This document shows, one piece after another, positions 17,804 to 25,596 of a DNA stretch of 64,000 nt. Location: NCBI RefSeq assembly GCF_047237965.1, contig NZ_JBDFLX010000001.1, forward strand, positions 1,240,001-1,304,000. The letters run 5' to 3'. Made by a program: the position numbers and the translations under genes. The notes below the pieces were generated by a model. The model was not told where the DNA came from. It made no database searches and saw only the letters and a program-made list of their open reading frames with translations. Numbering within the stretch: position 1 is the stretch's first letter; the number at the start of each line of letters is the position of its first letter. This stretch comes from Noviherbaspirillum_A sp047237965. Its GTDB lineage: Bacteria > Pseudomonadota > Gammaproteobacteria > Burkholderiales > Burkholderiaceae_D.

Positions 17804-19045
17804 CTAATCCGTGCCGTAAATCATTTCCCGCACAATCGGATAGGTCTGCTGCGTCCAGCGCCGTCCACTGAAGACGCCGTAGTGGCCAACGCCGGCCTGC
17901 ATATGATGCGATTTCAGAAATGCCGGAATGCCGCTGCACAGGTCATGCGCGGCCATGGTCTGGCCGAGCGCGCAGATGTCGTCGCGTTCGCCCTCGACCG
18001 TTAGCAGCGCGGTGCGCCGTATCGCTTCCGGCCGCACCAGCCTTCCTTCGAAGCGCAGTTCGCCGCAGGCCAGCGCCGCATGCTGAAAGATGTCGCGTAT
18101 GGTTTCCAGGTAGAACTCGGCCGGCAGGTCCAGCACCGCGAAATATTCCGCATAGAAGGCACGCGTGGCCGCCGCTCTTTCCAGCTCGCCATTGGCCAGG
18201 TCGCGGTATAGCCCGCGAAAGGCTTCCATGTGGCGCTCCAGGTTCATGCTCATGAAGGCCGTCAACTGCATGAAGCCGGGATAGACTTCGCGGCCGGCGC
18301 CGCGGTGGCGCTGCGGCACGGTGCCTATCATGTTGCGCTCGAACCAGCTGTAGGGCTTGCTGGTGGCGAGCCGGTTGACTTCGGTGGGGCTGATGCGCAC
18401 ATCCACCGGGCCGGCCATCAGCGTCAGGCTGCGCGGCGTGGCCGGATGGCCGTCCTCGGCCATGATGGCCGTGGCGGCCAGGGCCGGCACGCAGGGCTGG
18501 CAGACCGCCAGCATGTGCGCGCCCTCCCCCAGCACGCCAAGGAATTCGATCAGGTAGCGGGTGTACTGGTCCAGCCCGAAAGCGCCAGCCGACAGCGGCA
18601 CGTCGCGCCCGTTGTGCCAGTCGGTGATATAGACATCATGCTCGGGCAGCATGGTGCGCACGGTGTCGCGCAGCAGGGTTGCGAAGTGGCCTGACATGGG
18701 CGCCACCAGCAGCACACGCGGCTGGGGCTCGCTTTCCGGCTGGCCATCGGCGCCTTCCTTGGCAAAGCGCAGCAGCGTGCAAAAGGGCAGCACGTGGATC
18801 GCCTCTTCATGCACCAGAACCTCGCGCGCCGCCGAGCCGCTGCCCAGCATGGTGCGCTCGATCCCGAAAGCGGGGCGGCTGTGGGTGACCTGCGCGCTGG
18901 CGAACACGGCGCAGGCGGCGGCGATGCGGCGTGCCGCAGGCAATTCGGCCAGCCATGGCTGATGCATTGCCTGGGCCGTGGCCTCGGTGTAGAGACGCAG
19001 ATGGGCCATCAGGTCAGCCTGCGCCTGCCATACTTGGTACTTCAT
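17804..19045 (-). CDS. phaZ: Intracellular polyhydroxyalkanoate depolymerase PhaZ
   Basis: A 413-residue depolymerase that mobilises stored polyhydroxybutyrate. The family start MKYQVWQAQADL, the Cys nucleophile region MLAVCQPCVPALA, ERNMIGTVPQRHRGAGREVYPGF (read in two parts) and the terminal HHMQAGVGHYGVFSGRRW with catalytic His match R. eutropha-type PhaZ. The ATG at 19045 has a GGAG ribosome site; a longer frame upstream is not family-like. It implies that the organism makes PHB granules. Confidence 0.95.
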   Translation of the reverse strand: MKYQVWQAQADLMAHLRLYTEATAQAMHQPWLAELPAARRIAAACAVFASAQVTHSRPAFGIERTMLGSGSAAREVLVHEEAIHVLPFCTLLRFAKEGADGQPESEPQPRVLLVAPMSGHFATLLRDTVRTMLPEHDVYITDWHNGRDVPLSAGAFGLDQYTRYLIEFLGVLGEGAHMLAVCQPCVPALAATAIMAEDGHPATPRSLTLMAGPVDVRISPTEVNRLATSKPYSWFERNMIGTVPQRHRGAGREVYPGFMQLTAFMSMNLERHMEAFRGLYRDLANGELERAAATRAFYAEYFAVLDLPAEFYLETIRDIFQHAALACGELRFEGRLVRPEAIRRTALLTVEGERDDICALGQTMAAHDLCSGIPAFLKSHHMQAGVGHYGVFSGRRWTQQTYPIVREMIYGTD

Positions 19046-19178
19046 GCGCGCTCCGTGACTGTGCTGGGACACGCATGCAGCTAGCAAGGAGCGCGCCATT
19101 GGCCAAAACCACGGGCATTGGCTCTGGCATGCGGCTTGCGTGATTTTCGCCCAGCCCAATCAACCCAAGGATGGCGAC

Positions 19179-19835
19179 ATGCAAGCAGCCACGCTTACCA
19201 TCACCAGCAAGAACTACTCATCATGGTCCATGCGCGGCTGGCTGCTTGCCAGGCTGTCCGGCCTGCCGTTCGAGGAGATCATGATTCCGTCCGACGATCC
19301 GGCCACGCGCGCGGAAATCCTGCTGCTGGCGCCGTCCGTGCTGGTGCCCTGCCTGCGCCACGAAGGCATTACCGTATGGGACACGCTTGCCATCGGTGAA
19401 TACCTCAATGAGATCAGGCCCAGCGCCCGCCTGCTGCCGACGGAGCGCAAGGCGCGCGCCCACTGCCGCGCCATCTGCGGCGAAATGCATTCGGGCTTTG
19501 CGGCGCTGCGCTCGGCACTGCCGATGAACCTGAAGGCCAACTACAGCGGCTTCCGGGTATGGGCGCGCGCCCAGGCCGACATCGACCGCATTGCCGTTAT
19601 CTGGCGCGAGTGCATCAACACCTACGGCGGCCCCTATCTGTTCGGCCGGAAGGTCTGCATGGCAGATGCGATGTTTGCGCCGGTGGTCACGCGCTTCCTG
19701 ACCTATGGCGTGGAACTCGATGCCGTATGCCGCGGCTATTGCGACACCGTCATGGCGCTCGAACCGGTGCGGGAGTGGGTGAATGCGGCGCTGGCGGAGC
19801 CGGAAGAGATCAACGAACTGGAGGCGGAATTCTGA
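19179..19835 (+). CDS. Glutathione S-transferase family protein
   Basis: A 218-residue GST with an N-terminal thioredoxin-fold half (TLTITSKNYSSWSMRGWLL, then PSVLVPCLRHEG with the cis-proline, and DTLAIGEYLNE binding the glutathione gamma-Glu). The C-terminal half is helical. SxxS in KNYSSWS probably provides the catalytic serine. The ATG at 19179 follows AAGGA and matches family starts better than one 39 bases upstream. The substrate is unknown. Confidence 0.9.
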   Translation: MQAATLTITSKNYSSWSMRGWLLARLSGLPFEEIMIPSDDPATRAEILLLAPSVLVPCLRHEGITVWDTLAIGEYLNEIRPSARLLPTERKARAHCRAICGEMHSGFAALRSALPMNLKANYSGFRVWARAQADIDRIAVIWRECINTYGGPYLFGRKVCMADAMFAPVVTRFLTYGVELDAVCRGYCDTVMALEPVREWVNAALAEPEEINELEAEF

Positions 19836-19906
19836 CGCACTTCAATGGCTGGCAGGATACGCAGGCAGCCATGCCAGCCCTGGCTGGCGTCGGCATCAGC
19901 GGCAGT

Positions 19907-21463
19907 TCAATGACGCAGCGCGCCCGGGGAGGCGTGCGGCTGCGCGTTCAATGAAAACTGCGCTTCCCTGGGCGTGGACTGCGCTTCTTCGGCATCATGA
20001 TCGCGCCTGGTGTCTGCGTTGATGGTTGTGGTTGTAGTTGTGGTTCCGGAGGTTCTGGTTGTTGTTGTGGTAGTGGTAGTGGTGGCGGTGGCGGTGGCGG
20101 TGGCGGTGGCGGTGGCGGTGGCGGTCGGCACCCCTGCAGGCAGGGAAGATGGGGTTGCGGCATGGCGCAACTGGCTGGCATCGCGCAAAGCGGAAGCCAG
20201 GAAAAATTTTTCGTACGCGCGCACCCGCTCGCGCGCATCGACAAACAGGCGCTGATAATTACCTTGCAATAGTTTCAGGCGCACCGCATCCGTCAGGCTC
20301 ATCAGCAAGCCGTTATAGCTGGCATAGGTCTTGTTCCAGGCGTCCCGGTCCTTCGGCGCCAGCGCATCGGAGCCAAACAGGAAGCGTTCGGAATGATCCG
20401 TGATGAGCGACACCCATTCGGCCTGCGTCTGCGGCGACTGCGTCAGCCGCTCGGCGACCACGCTCCATGAGAGATCGATATGAACATGCTTCATCCTGCT
20501 GTCCTCGAGCAGCTGGCGCAGCGTTGCGGTATGTCCGGCAGGCGCATTGACAAAGCGGCCCAGCCCGCCGCCATGCGCCCAGACGATGTTGGTTTGCGAC
20601 ACGCAAGGATCGCAGAACAGGCGCCTGATGCCTTCGAGATAGATCGGTGACGCATTGTTCTCCTGGCCCGGCAGATCGACATCACAATGCAGCACGACTG
20701 GCATGCCGATGGTTCCACAGGTCTGCAATAGCTTGATCAGGGCGCCTGCATTGCTGCCCAGGTTGGCCTGGCGCTTGCCTGCAAACAGGTCCTGCACCAC
20801 TTCCTTGTGCACCGTGATCTCGCCGACCCCGGTAAACACGCCGGGGTGCTCGGTCAGCTTCTGCAGCAGGTAGGTGCTGCTATGCATGTCGCCGAGGTGC
20901 AGTCCGGTAATCATGGGATCGAAGCGATGCCGCTCGGCGGCGGTCAATGTCGAGTAATGCATTGCGGTGGTCGCATCCACGCCGGTATTCACATAGAGCT
21001 CGGTGGCGGCACGGGCTTCATCCATATCCTTGCTGGTAAGCGCGCGCTTCGCCATCATGTGGCCGGGCAAATAGTAATGCGGACCGCAGTGCTGCTGCCC
21101 TTCGCAGGGATTCCATTCCGGATCGGGCTGGCTGGACAGCACGTTGGTGGGAATTGGCATCAGGGTGGCGTACCTGATGCCCAGCGCATCCATTTCAGCA
21201 ATCAGGCTTTTGGGCTTGCAGCCTTGCTGGATGTAATTGGTCGGATGGAAATGGCAGTCGCTGTAATTCCATCGCCCCCTGTCCGCGCTAACCGGCAGGT
21301 CGGATTGCGCCGGCATGGCCAGTGGCTGATGCGCTGGGCTTGAACGAAAGCGCTGGGAAAGACTGGGGCATGACGACGACAGGTTGCGCGCCGGGCTGGC
21401 CGATGGCGTCCGGTCGGAAAGTTGTCGGTCGGTGTTGAGAACGGCATTGAATGAAGGAATCAT
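19907..21463 (-). CDS. Amidohydrolase-fold protein, putative type III secreted effector
   Basis: The 518-residue product has a Ser/Pro/Gln-rich, probably disordered N-terminus (1-65). A metal-dependent hydrolase core of the amidohydrolase-2 type follows: H71 and H73 in DCHFHPT, a His in VVLHCDVD, a His in VWAHGGGLGR and an Asp in FGSDAL. Near residue 445 begins a Thr/Ala then poly-Thr tail encoded by hexamer repeats, ending in a 38-residue polar C-terminus. The start at 21463 lies 50 bases after a CesT-like chaperone gene. A chaperone directly upstream plus a disordered N-terminus is the pattern of type III effectors; that role is inference. It could instead be a cytoplasmic hydrolase. The substrate is unknown. 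Confidence 0.75.
   Translation of the reverse strand: MIPSFNAVLNTDRQLSDRTPSASPARNLSSSCPSLSQRFRSSPAHQPLAMPAQSDLPVSADRGRWNYSDCHFHPTNYIQQGCKPKSLIAEMDALGIRYATLMPIPTNVLSSQPDPEWNPCEGQQHCGPHYYLPGHMMAKRALTSKDMDEARAATELYVNTGVDATTAMHYSTLTAAERHRFDPMITGLHLGDMHSSTYLLQKLTEHPGVFTGVGEITVHKEVVQDLFAGKRQANLGSNAGALIKLLQTCGTIGMPVVLHCDVDLPGQENNASPIYLEGIRRLFCDPCVSQTNIVWAHGGGLGRFVNAPAGHTATLRQLLEDSRMKHVHIDLSWSVVAERLTQSPQTQAEWVSLITDHSERFLFGSDALAPKDRDAWNKTYASYNGLLMSLTDAVRLKLLQGNYQRLFVDARERVRAYEKFFLASALRDASQLRHAATPSSLPAGVPTATATATATATATATTTTTTTTTRTSGTTTTTTTINADTRRDHDAEEAQSTPREAQFSLNAQPHASPGALRH
20020..20122. repeat. Degenerate hexamer repeat inside the amidohydrolase gene
   Basis: Seven perfect GGTGGC units (20081-20122) adjoin about sixty bases of degenerate GGTTGT/GGTAGT-type units. 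On the coding (minus) strand they read ACC GCC and ACC/ACA codons, giving the (Thr-Ala)n and poly-Thr tail. Copy-number change would alter tail length without breaking the frame. Confidence 0.9.
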
Positions 21464-21513
21464 TGTTTTCTCGTCGTTAAAATTAGGAAGGCGATGGACT
21501 ATGTCGCCATGGC

Positions 21514-21954
21514 TCATGCAATCTGCAGGCAGCACATCTCCATGCGCGGCAATGGCCGCGGCGGCATCGGCAGCGCGCAGCGCCAGTGGCGCGCATGCTC
21601 GGCCACAAACGCCAGCGTGCCGGCCAGCGAGGCTGCGCTTGCACCGGCGACTTTCATGCGTTCCATGTAGACGATGCCGCCGGTTGCAGGCGATACCCCG
21701 AACTGCGGCCCGTCATGCTGAAAGCCGGTGTAATTGCGCTGCAGCAGCGCGGCATAGACCATGGCGGGGTCCTGTTCCGGCCGGCCGCAGTCGCCCTGCA
21801 GCAGCAGGCTTTCGGTATTGGCCAGCCAATCCCGCGTAATGGTGAACACCACGCCATCGACGGCAAACGGGCCGCTGTGCATCAGATGCTGCGCGTCGCG
21901 CATGTTGACCAGTCTGCAGAGGTCTTCGATCAGGTGCTTGAATTGCCTGCTCAT
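21514..21954 (-). CDS. CesT-family type III secretion chaperone
   Basis: The 146-residue protein follows the small type III effector-chaperone pattern. It has an N-terminal helix MSRQFKHLIEDLCRLV, a beta-strand pair GPFAVDGVVFTITRD, a helix ending in ALLQRNYTGF, then the typical FGVSPATGGIVYMERM strand and a C-terminal helix (LAGTLAFVAEHARHWR). The ATG at 21954 has AAGGAG upstream. The amidohydrolase gene follows after 50 bases, consistent with a cognate chaperone-cargo operon. Family assignment is from the fold pattern; no apparatus genes are in the window. Confidence 0.78.
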   Translation of the reverse strand: MSRQFKHLIEDLCRLVNMRDAQHLMHSGPFAVDGVVFTITRDWLANTESLLLQGDCGRPEQDPAMVYAALLQRNYTGFQHDGPQFGVSPATGGIVYMERMKVAGASAASLAGTLAFVAEHARHWRCALPMPPRPLPRMEMCCLQIA

Positions 21955-22138
21955 TGTGCTATTGCTCCTTGGCTGTTGTCGGGCACACCGGGAATGGGGC
22001 ATTCCAGCGATATGGTCTGGCGCGGTGAGTGGCTAAGCATCCGCACCGATCGCAGCGCCTTGACATGGATACAATTGCGCGCGATCAAACAGCCGGCGGA
22101 CCGGACACGCGGCCGTCGGAAAAGGAAGCGGCAATGCA

Positions 22139-22176
22139 AAAGGCAGCGGGACCATGCAGATGGTCCCGCTGCCTTT
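22139..22176 (-). terminator. Seventeen-pair hairpin after the cheZ-cheA-HPt operon
   Basis: A perfect stem pairs 22139-22155 with 22160-22176 around a GCAG loop; the arms end in AAA/TTT, giving a U tract on either strand. It lies 48 bases after the HPt gene stop and insulates it from the chaperone operon. Confidence 0.85.
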
Positions 22177-22223
22177 GAATCAACCGTGTTTGGAGGAGAG
22201 CCGGCCTGCGGCCGGCGCGGCGG

Positions 22224-22583
22224 TCAGAGCGTACGCAGGAAATCGTCCATGTCGTCGCGCACCTGCGCCAGCAGGTCGGCCAGGCGTGCCAGCTGTTCGG
22301 GGCTGCAGGGGGTAGCCCGCTTGATGCCGGCCTGCTCGATTTCCACCAGCAAGGCCATCAGCTCGGCCGCGCCCACGGTGCCGATCGTGCCCTTGAGGGA
22401 ATGGGCTTCCATGGCCATGTCACGGCAGGCGCCGGCCGCCGCATGGCGGGCAATGTCATCGTAGCGGGCCAGGGTTTCGCCACGGAACACCTGCGCCAGG
22501 TCGATGAAGATGTCGCGTTCGTTATCGACCGACTGCAGCAGCAGCCACGGCTGGGAGCACCGGTAGGAATGTGGCGGTGTCAT
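22224..22583 (-). CDS. Histidine phosphotransfer (HPt) domain protein
   Basis: A 119-residue single HPt domain with phospho-His H61 in EAHSLKGTIG, the conserved HxxKG motif. Such proteins shuttle phosphate between receiver domains. It starts 11 bases after cheA and is cotranscribed with cheZ and cheA. A likely role is linking CheA or one of the hybrid kinases nearby (2.8-8.9 kb, 34.3-37.7 kb) to a response regulator; the partner cannot be told from sequence. Confidence 0.9.
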   Translation of the reverse strand: MTPPHSYRCSQPWLLLQSVDNERDIFIDLAQVFRGETLARYDDIARHAAAGACRDMAMEAHSLKGTIGTVGAAELMALLVEIEQAGIKRATPCSPEQLARLADLLAQVRDDMDDFLRTL

Positions 22584-22594
22584 CGTCTCGTCTC

Positions 22595-24421
22595 TCAGGC
22601 TTCCTGGGTGGCGCCAGCCAGCAGGAAGGCCAGGCCAACCACCAGCACCAGTTCGCCTTCGGCGGAGCGGGCGGTGCCGGTAATGCCCGGCACCGACAAG
22701 GCCGTCAGCGGCTTGATCACCAGGTCGGCGGTGCCGTCGACCGCGCCGACCGACAGCACATAGGGGCTGGGCGCGGCAACCACGATGCCGACCCGTTCCT
22801 CGGCCGGCTCGTAGCCCAGCGACGCCGCCAGCGAACGCACCGGCAAGGTCTGGCCCTGGTCGCGCAGCACCGGCGCGCCGCCCACATGCATGAATTGCTC
22901 CGGCAGTTCCACGACCCGCTCCACCAGTGCCAGCGGCATGCCCAGCGCAGCGCCAGCCGCTGTCACCAGCATGGTGGGAACGATAGACAGCTCGATCGGC
23001 AGGCGGATCGAGAAGCGGGTGCCGCTGCCCAGTTCCGAATCGATGCTGATGGCGCCGCGATGCTTTTCCACTGCCGTCTTGACCACGTCCATGCCCACGC
23101 CGCGCCCGGAAACGCTGGAGGCGACTTCCTTGGTCGAGAAGCCTGGCAGAAAGACCAGCTGATAGGCTTCGCTGGCGGACAGGTTGGCCGATTCGGCGAT
23201 CAGGCCGTTGGCGATCGCCTTGGCGCGCAGGCGCTGCGGGTCCATGCCGCGGCCATCGTCGGAAATGACGATCATCACGCTGTTGGCTTCCTGCCAGGCC
23301 TTGAGCAGGATGCGGGCGCGCGGCGACTTGCCGGCGGCGATGCGATCCTCATGGCTTTCGATGCCGTGGTCCAGCGAATTGCGCAGCATGTGGACCAGCG
23401 GGTCGTACAGGCTGTCGACCACCACGCGGTCAACCTCGGTATCGGCGCCTTCGATCACCAGTTCGACTTCCTTGCCCAGGTCGCGCGCCAGTTCGCGCAC
23501 CAGGCGCGGGAATTTCTGGAACAGCCGGCCGACCGGCTGCATCCTTGTGGCCAGGGTGGCGCGCTGCAGCTCGGTGGCATAGCGCGATGCCCGGCCCAGG
23601 GTTTCCGCCAGGGTCGACATCAGGGTGGCGGCATGGCCGTCGAACTTGAACTGCTGCAGCTTTTCCAGCAATACGCTGGCCTGGTTGGCTGCCTGCACCG
23701 ACTCGCCCGCTACTTCCAGCAGCGCGTCGAGCTTGACCGCATCGACCCGGATGCTGTCCTCGGGCGTGCGGGTTTCGGAAGTGGCGTTGCGCCGGTCGAC
23801 GCCATCCCAGCCAGCGACCTGGCCATGGGCCGGCGCAGTTGCAGGAGCGGCATTGACTTCGCCCGTGCCTGCCGGCGCCGTGGGCGCGGACGAGGTGGCG
23901 ATGCGCATGTGCTCGGGCACCACGGCGTTGTACATCCCGACCCAGTCGACCCGTCCGGCCTCATCGGCCTGGACGCTGCCACCGGCATGCTTGTCGCTCA
24001 CCGGCGCGGCTGCGGCAGCCACAGTTGCGATCGGCTGGCGGCCTTCGATGGCGTCGTTCAGGATACGGTTCAATGCCTCCGGCATCGGCGCCAGGCTTTC
24101 AGGCGCAGCGCCGTTGTGCAGCTGATTGAGCAGGTCGGCAACGAAACCGCTGGCCTGCAGCGCTGCCTCGATCGCCAGCGGCGTCACCGCGGTCTTGCCG
24201 GTGCGCAGCGCGTCGAACAGGTTTTCCGTCAGATGGCAGGCCGAGACCATGCCGGTCAGGTTCATGAAACCGGCGCCGCCCTTGATCGTATGGAACGAGC
24301 GGAACACGGCGTTCAGGGTGTCCGGGTCGTTCGGCCGGCGCTCCAGCTGCAGCAGTCTTTCTTCGACGTCGACGGCCAGTTCCAGCGCCTCGACCACGAA
24401 GTCCTTGAGCATGTCGTCCAT
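22595..24421 (-). CDS. cheA: CheA-type chemotaxis histidine kinase lacking a recognisable P2 domain
   Basis: A 608-residue kinase with the HPt/P1 domain (H44 in SFHTIKGGAGF), then a 120-residue Ala/Pro-rich linker instead of a P2 CheY-binding domain, and a P3 dimerisation helix pair (~230-300). The P4 ATPase shows MLRNSLDHGIE, DDGRGMDP and GRGVGMDVVK; a P5 CheW-like regulatory domain ends the protein. The ATG overlaps the cheZ stop by one base. CheA normally works with CheW and receptors, but neither is encoded nearby. Confidence 0.95.
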   Translation of the reverse strand: MDDMLKDFVVEALELAVDVEERLLQLERRPNDPDTLNAVFRSFHTIKGGAGFMNLTGMVSACHLTENLFDALRTGKTAVTPLAIEAALQASGFVADLLNQLHNGAAPESLAPMPEALNRILNDAIEGRQPIATVAAAAAPVSDKHAGGSVQADEAGRVDWVGMYNAVVPEHMRIATSSAPTAPAGTGEVNAAPATAPAHGQVAGWDGVDRRNATSETRTPEDSIRVDAVKLDALLEVAGESVQAANQASVLLEKLQQFKFDGHAATLMSTLAETLGRASRYATELQRATLATRMQPVGRLFQKFPRLVRELARDLGKEVELVIEGADTEVDRVVVDSLYDPLVHMLRNSLDHGIESHEDRIAAGKSPRARILLKAWQEANSVMIVISDDGRGMDPQRLRAKAIANGLIAESANLSASEAYQLVFLPGFSTKEVASSVSGRGVGMDVVKTAVEKHRGAISIDSELGSGTRFSIRLPIELSIVPTMLVTAAGAALGMPLALVERVVELPEQFMHVGGAPVLRDQGQTLPVRSLAASLGYEPAEERVGIVVAAPSPYVLSVGAVDGTADLVIKPLTALSVPGITGTARSAEGELVLVVGLAFLLAGATQEA

Positions 24422-25173
24422 CAGAATCCCAGATCGGCGAGTAAGTCATCCACATCGGTTTGCGCCAGCGCCGAGGTGGGCACGTCCGGGCCTGCCAGCA
24501 GGTCCACCACCTTTTCCTTTTCGCGGCTGGACTGCGGCGCATTATCGATCAGCAGCTGGGCCAGTTCGCGCTCCAGCTTCTGGGTGATGGTCACCACTTT
24601 CTTGATGATCTGCCCGGTGATGTCCTGGAAGTCCTGCGCCATCATGATTTCCATCAGGCGCGCCTTTTCCGCTTCGCCATTGTTGGCCACGGTGCCGGCA
24701 AAGCGGCGCGAGTCCTGCGCCAGCAGCTTGAATTCATCCAGCCCCAGCTTGCCGTCAAACAGCTGGTCCCAGCGGCCTTCGACATCCTTTGCGGTCTGGA
24801 TCAGCGCATCCTGCACCGGCATGGCTTCATCGATGGAATTGAGCACCTTGTTGGCGGCCTGCTCGGTAAGCGTCGCGATATATTCCAGGCGGCCGGCGGC
24901 ATCGGTGACTTCGGTGGCGATGTCGGAAAGGCTGCGATCGTAGCCGAGTTCGCGCAGCGAGTCATGCAGCTGGCGCACGATATGGCCCAGGCGATCGAAC
25001 ATCGGCGAGTTAGCGGAAGCATGCTCCTGGACTGATTCGGCTCCGGTTGCAGGCACGGCCGCCGCTGCCGCAGGTGCGGGCTCGGCTGCCACAGCCTTGG
25101 GCTCAGCCACTACCGCATGCTGCGCCGCTATTTCGTCAAACAGCGCGTCCAGGTCTTCCGTCAGGTCATTCAT
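24421..25173 (-). CDS. cheZ: CheZ, CheY-phosphate phosphatase
   Basis: A 250-residue CheZ that speeds dephosphorylation of CheY-P. The catalytic segment AQDFQDITGQIIKKV carries the Asp and Gln equivalent to E. coli D143 and Q147, and the C-terminal DVDDLLADLGF is the CheY-binding tail. Residues ~30-55 form an Ala/Pro-rich linker. The ATG at 25173 has an AAGGAA ribosome site; in-frame codons further upstream are not family-like. It leads the cheZ-cheA-HPt operon. Confidence 0.95.
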   Translation of the reverse strand: MNDLTEDLDALFDEIAAQHAVVAEPKAVAAEPAPAAAAAVPATGAESVQEHASANSPMFDRLGHIVRQLHDSLRELGYDRSLSDIATEVTDAAGRLEYIATLTEQAANKVLNSIDEAMPVQDALIQTAKDVEGRWDQLFDGKLGLDEFKLLAQDSRRFAGTVANNGEAEKARLMEIMMAQDFQDITGQIIKKVVTITQKLERELAQLLIDNAPQSSREKEKVVDLLAGPDVPTSALAQTDVDDLLADLGF

Positions 25174-25596
25174 GTGTGGCTTTCCTTGTCGATTCTTTCG
25201 TGCGTGCCGCCGCTGCGGCCGTTGTGCTCTTGTTGATTCTTTTTGCTCTTGTTTGCGCTTCCCTGCGCTTGTCACCGGTCTGTCCTGGGCCATATTGAAG
25301 GAGTGGTTTCCTGGCCAGCCAGAGGTCATTTCCTTTGGTTTACGGCGCGGATCGGAAAAGATTTAGACGCCGGCCGCAAAACTTAATTGCATATAGGAAA
25401 TTTATTTGAATTATACAGAATAGTTCCGCAAGGAAAATTTTGACAGGGAATTTAGCTGTATCAGCGCCCTTCCCGTAATGACGCATATGGCAGGAAAAAG
25501 GGCCGTGCATGCCACAGATCAGGCTGGCGAGCATACTGCAGGTCGCCCGGACATGGTCCGGGTGCGGGCGACCGGATTAGCGGCCAGGTTCATGGC
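25174..25596. other. Intergenic region upstream of cheZ
   Basis: About 420 bases without a supportable gene between the dnaE2 stop and cheZ. It includes an AT-rich stretch (25375-25455) in an otherwise GC-rich sequence, the likely cheZ promoter area. On the minus strand TTAAGTTT near 25383 weakly resembles a flagellar sigma-28 -35 box, but the -10 match is poor, so no promoter is called. Confidence 0.4.

Noticed and set aside
20020..20122. On/off phase variation of the amidohydrolase gene by slippage
   Set aside because: The repeat unit is six bases, so gain or loss keeps the reading frame; only tail length would change.
21955..22138. HrpL, HrpB (TTCG-N16-TTCG) or PIP-type type III promoter upstream of the chaperone
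   Set aside because: No acceptable match was found here or in 34169-34306; control of the cargo operons remains unknown.
22571..24943. A 790-residue frame antisense to cheA/cheZ
   Set aside because: Shadow of the real genes with no domain resemblance.
25375..25400. Flagellar sigma-28 promoter for cheZ
   Set aside because: The -35 half is only similar and the -10 half matches poorly.
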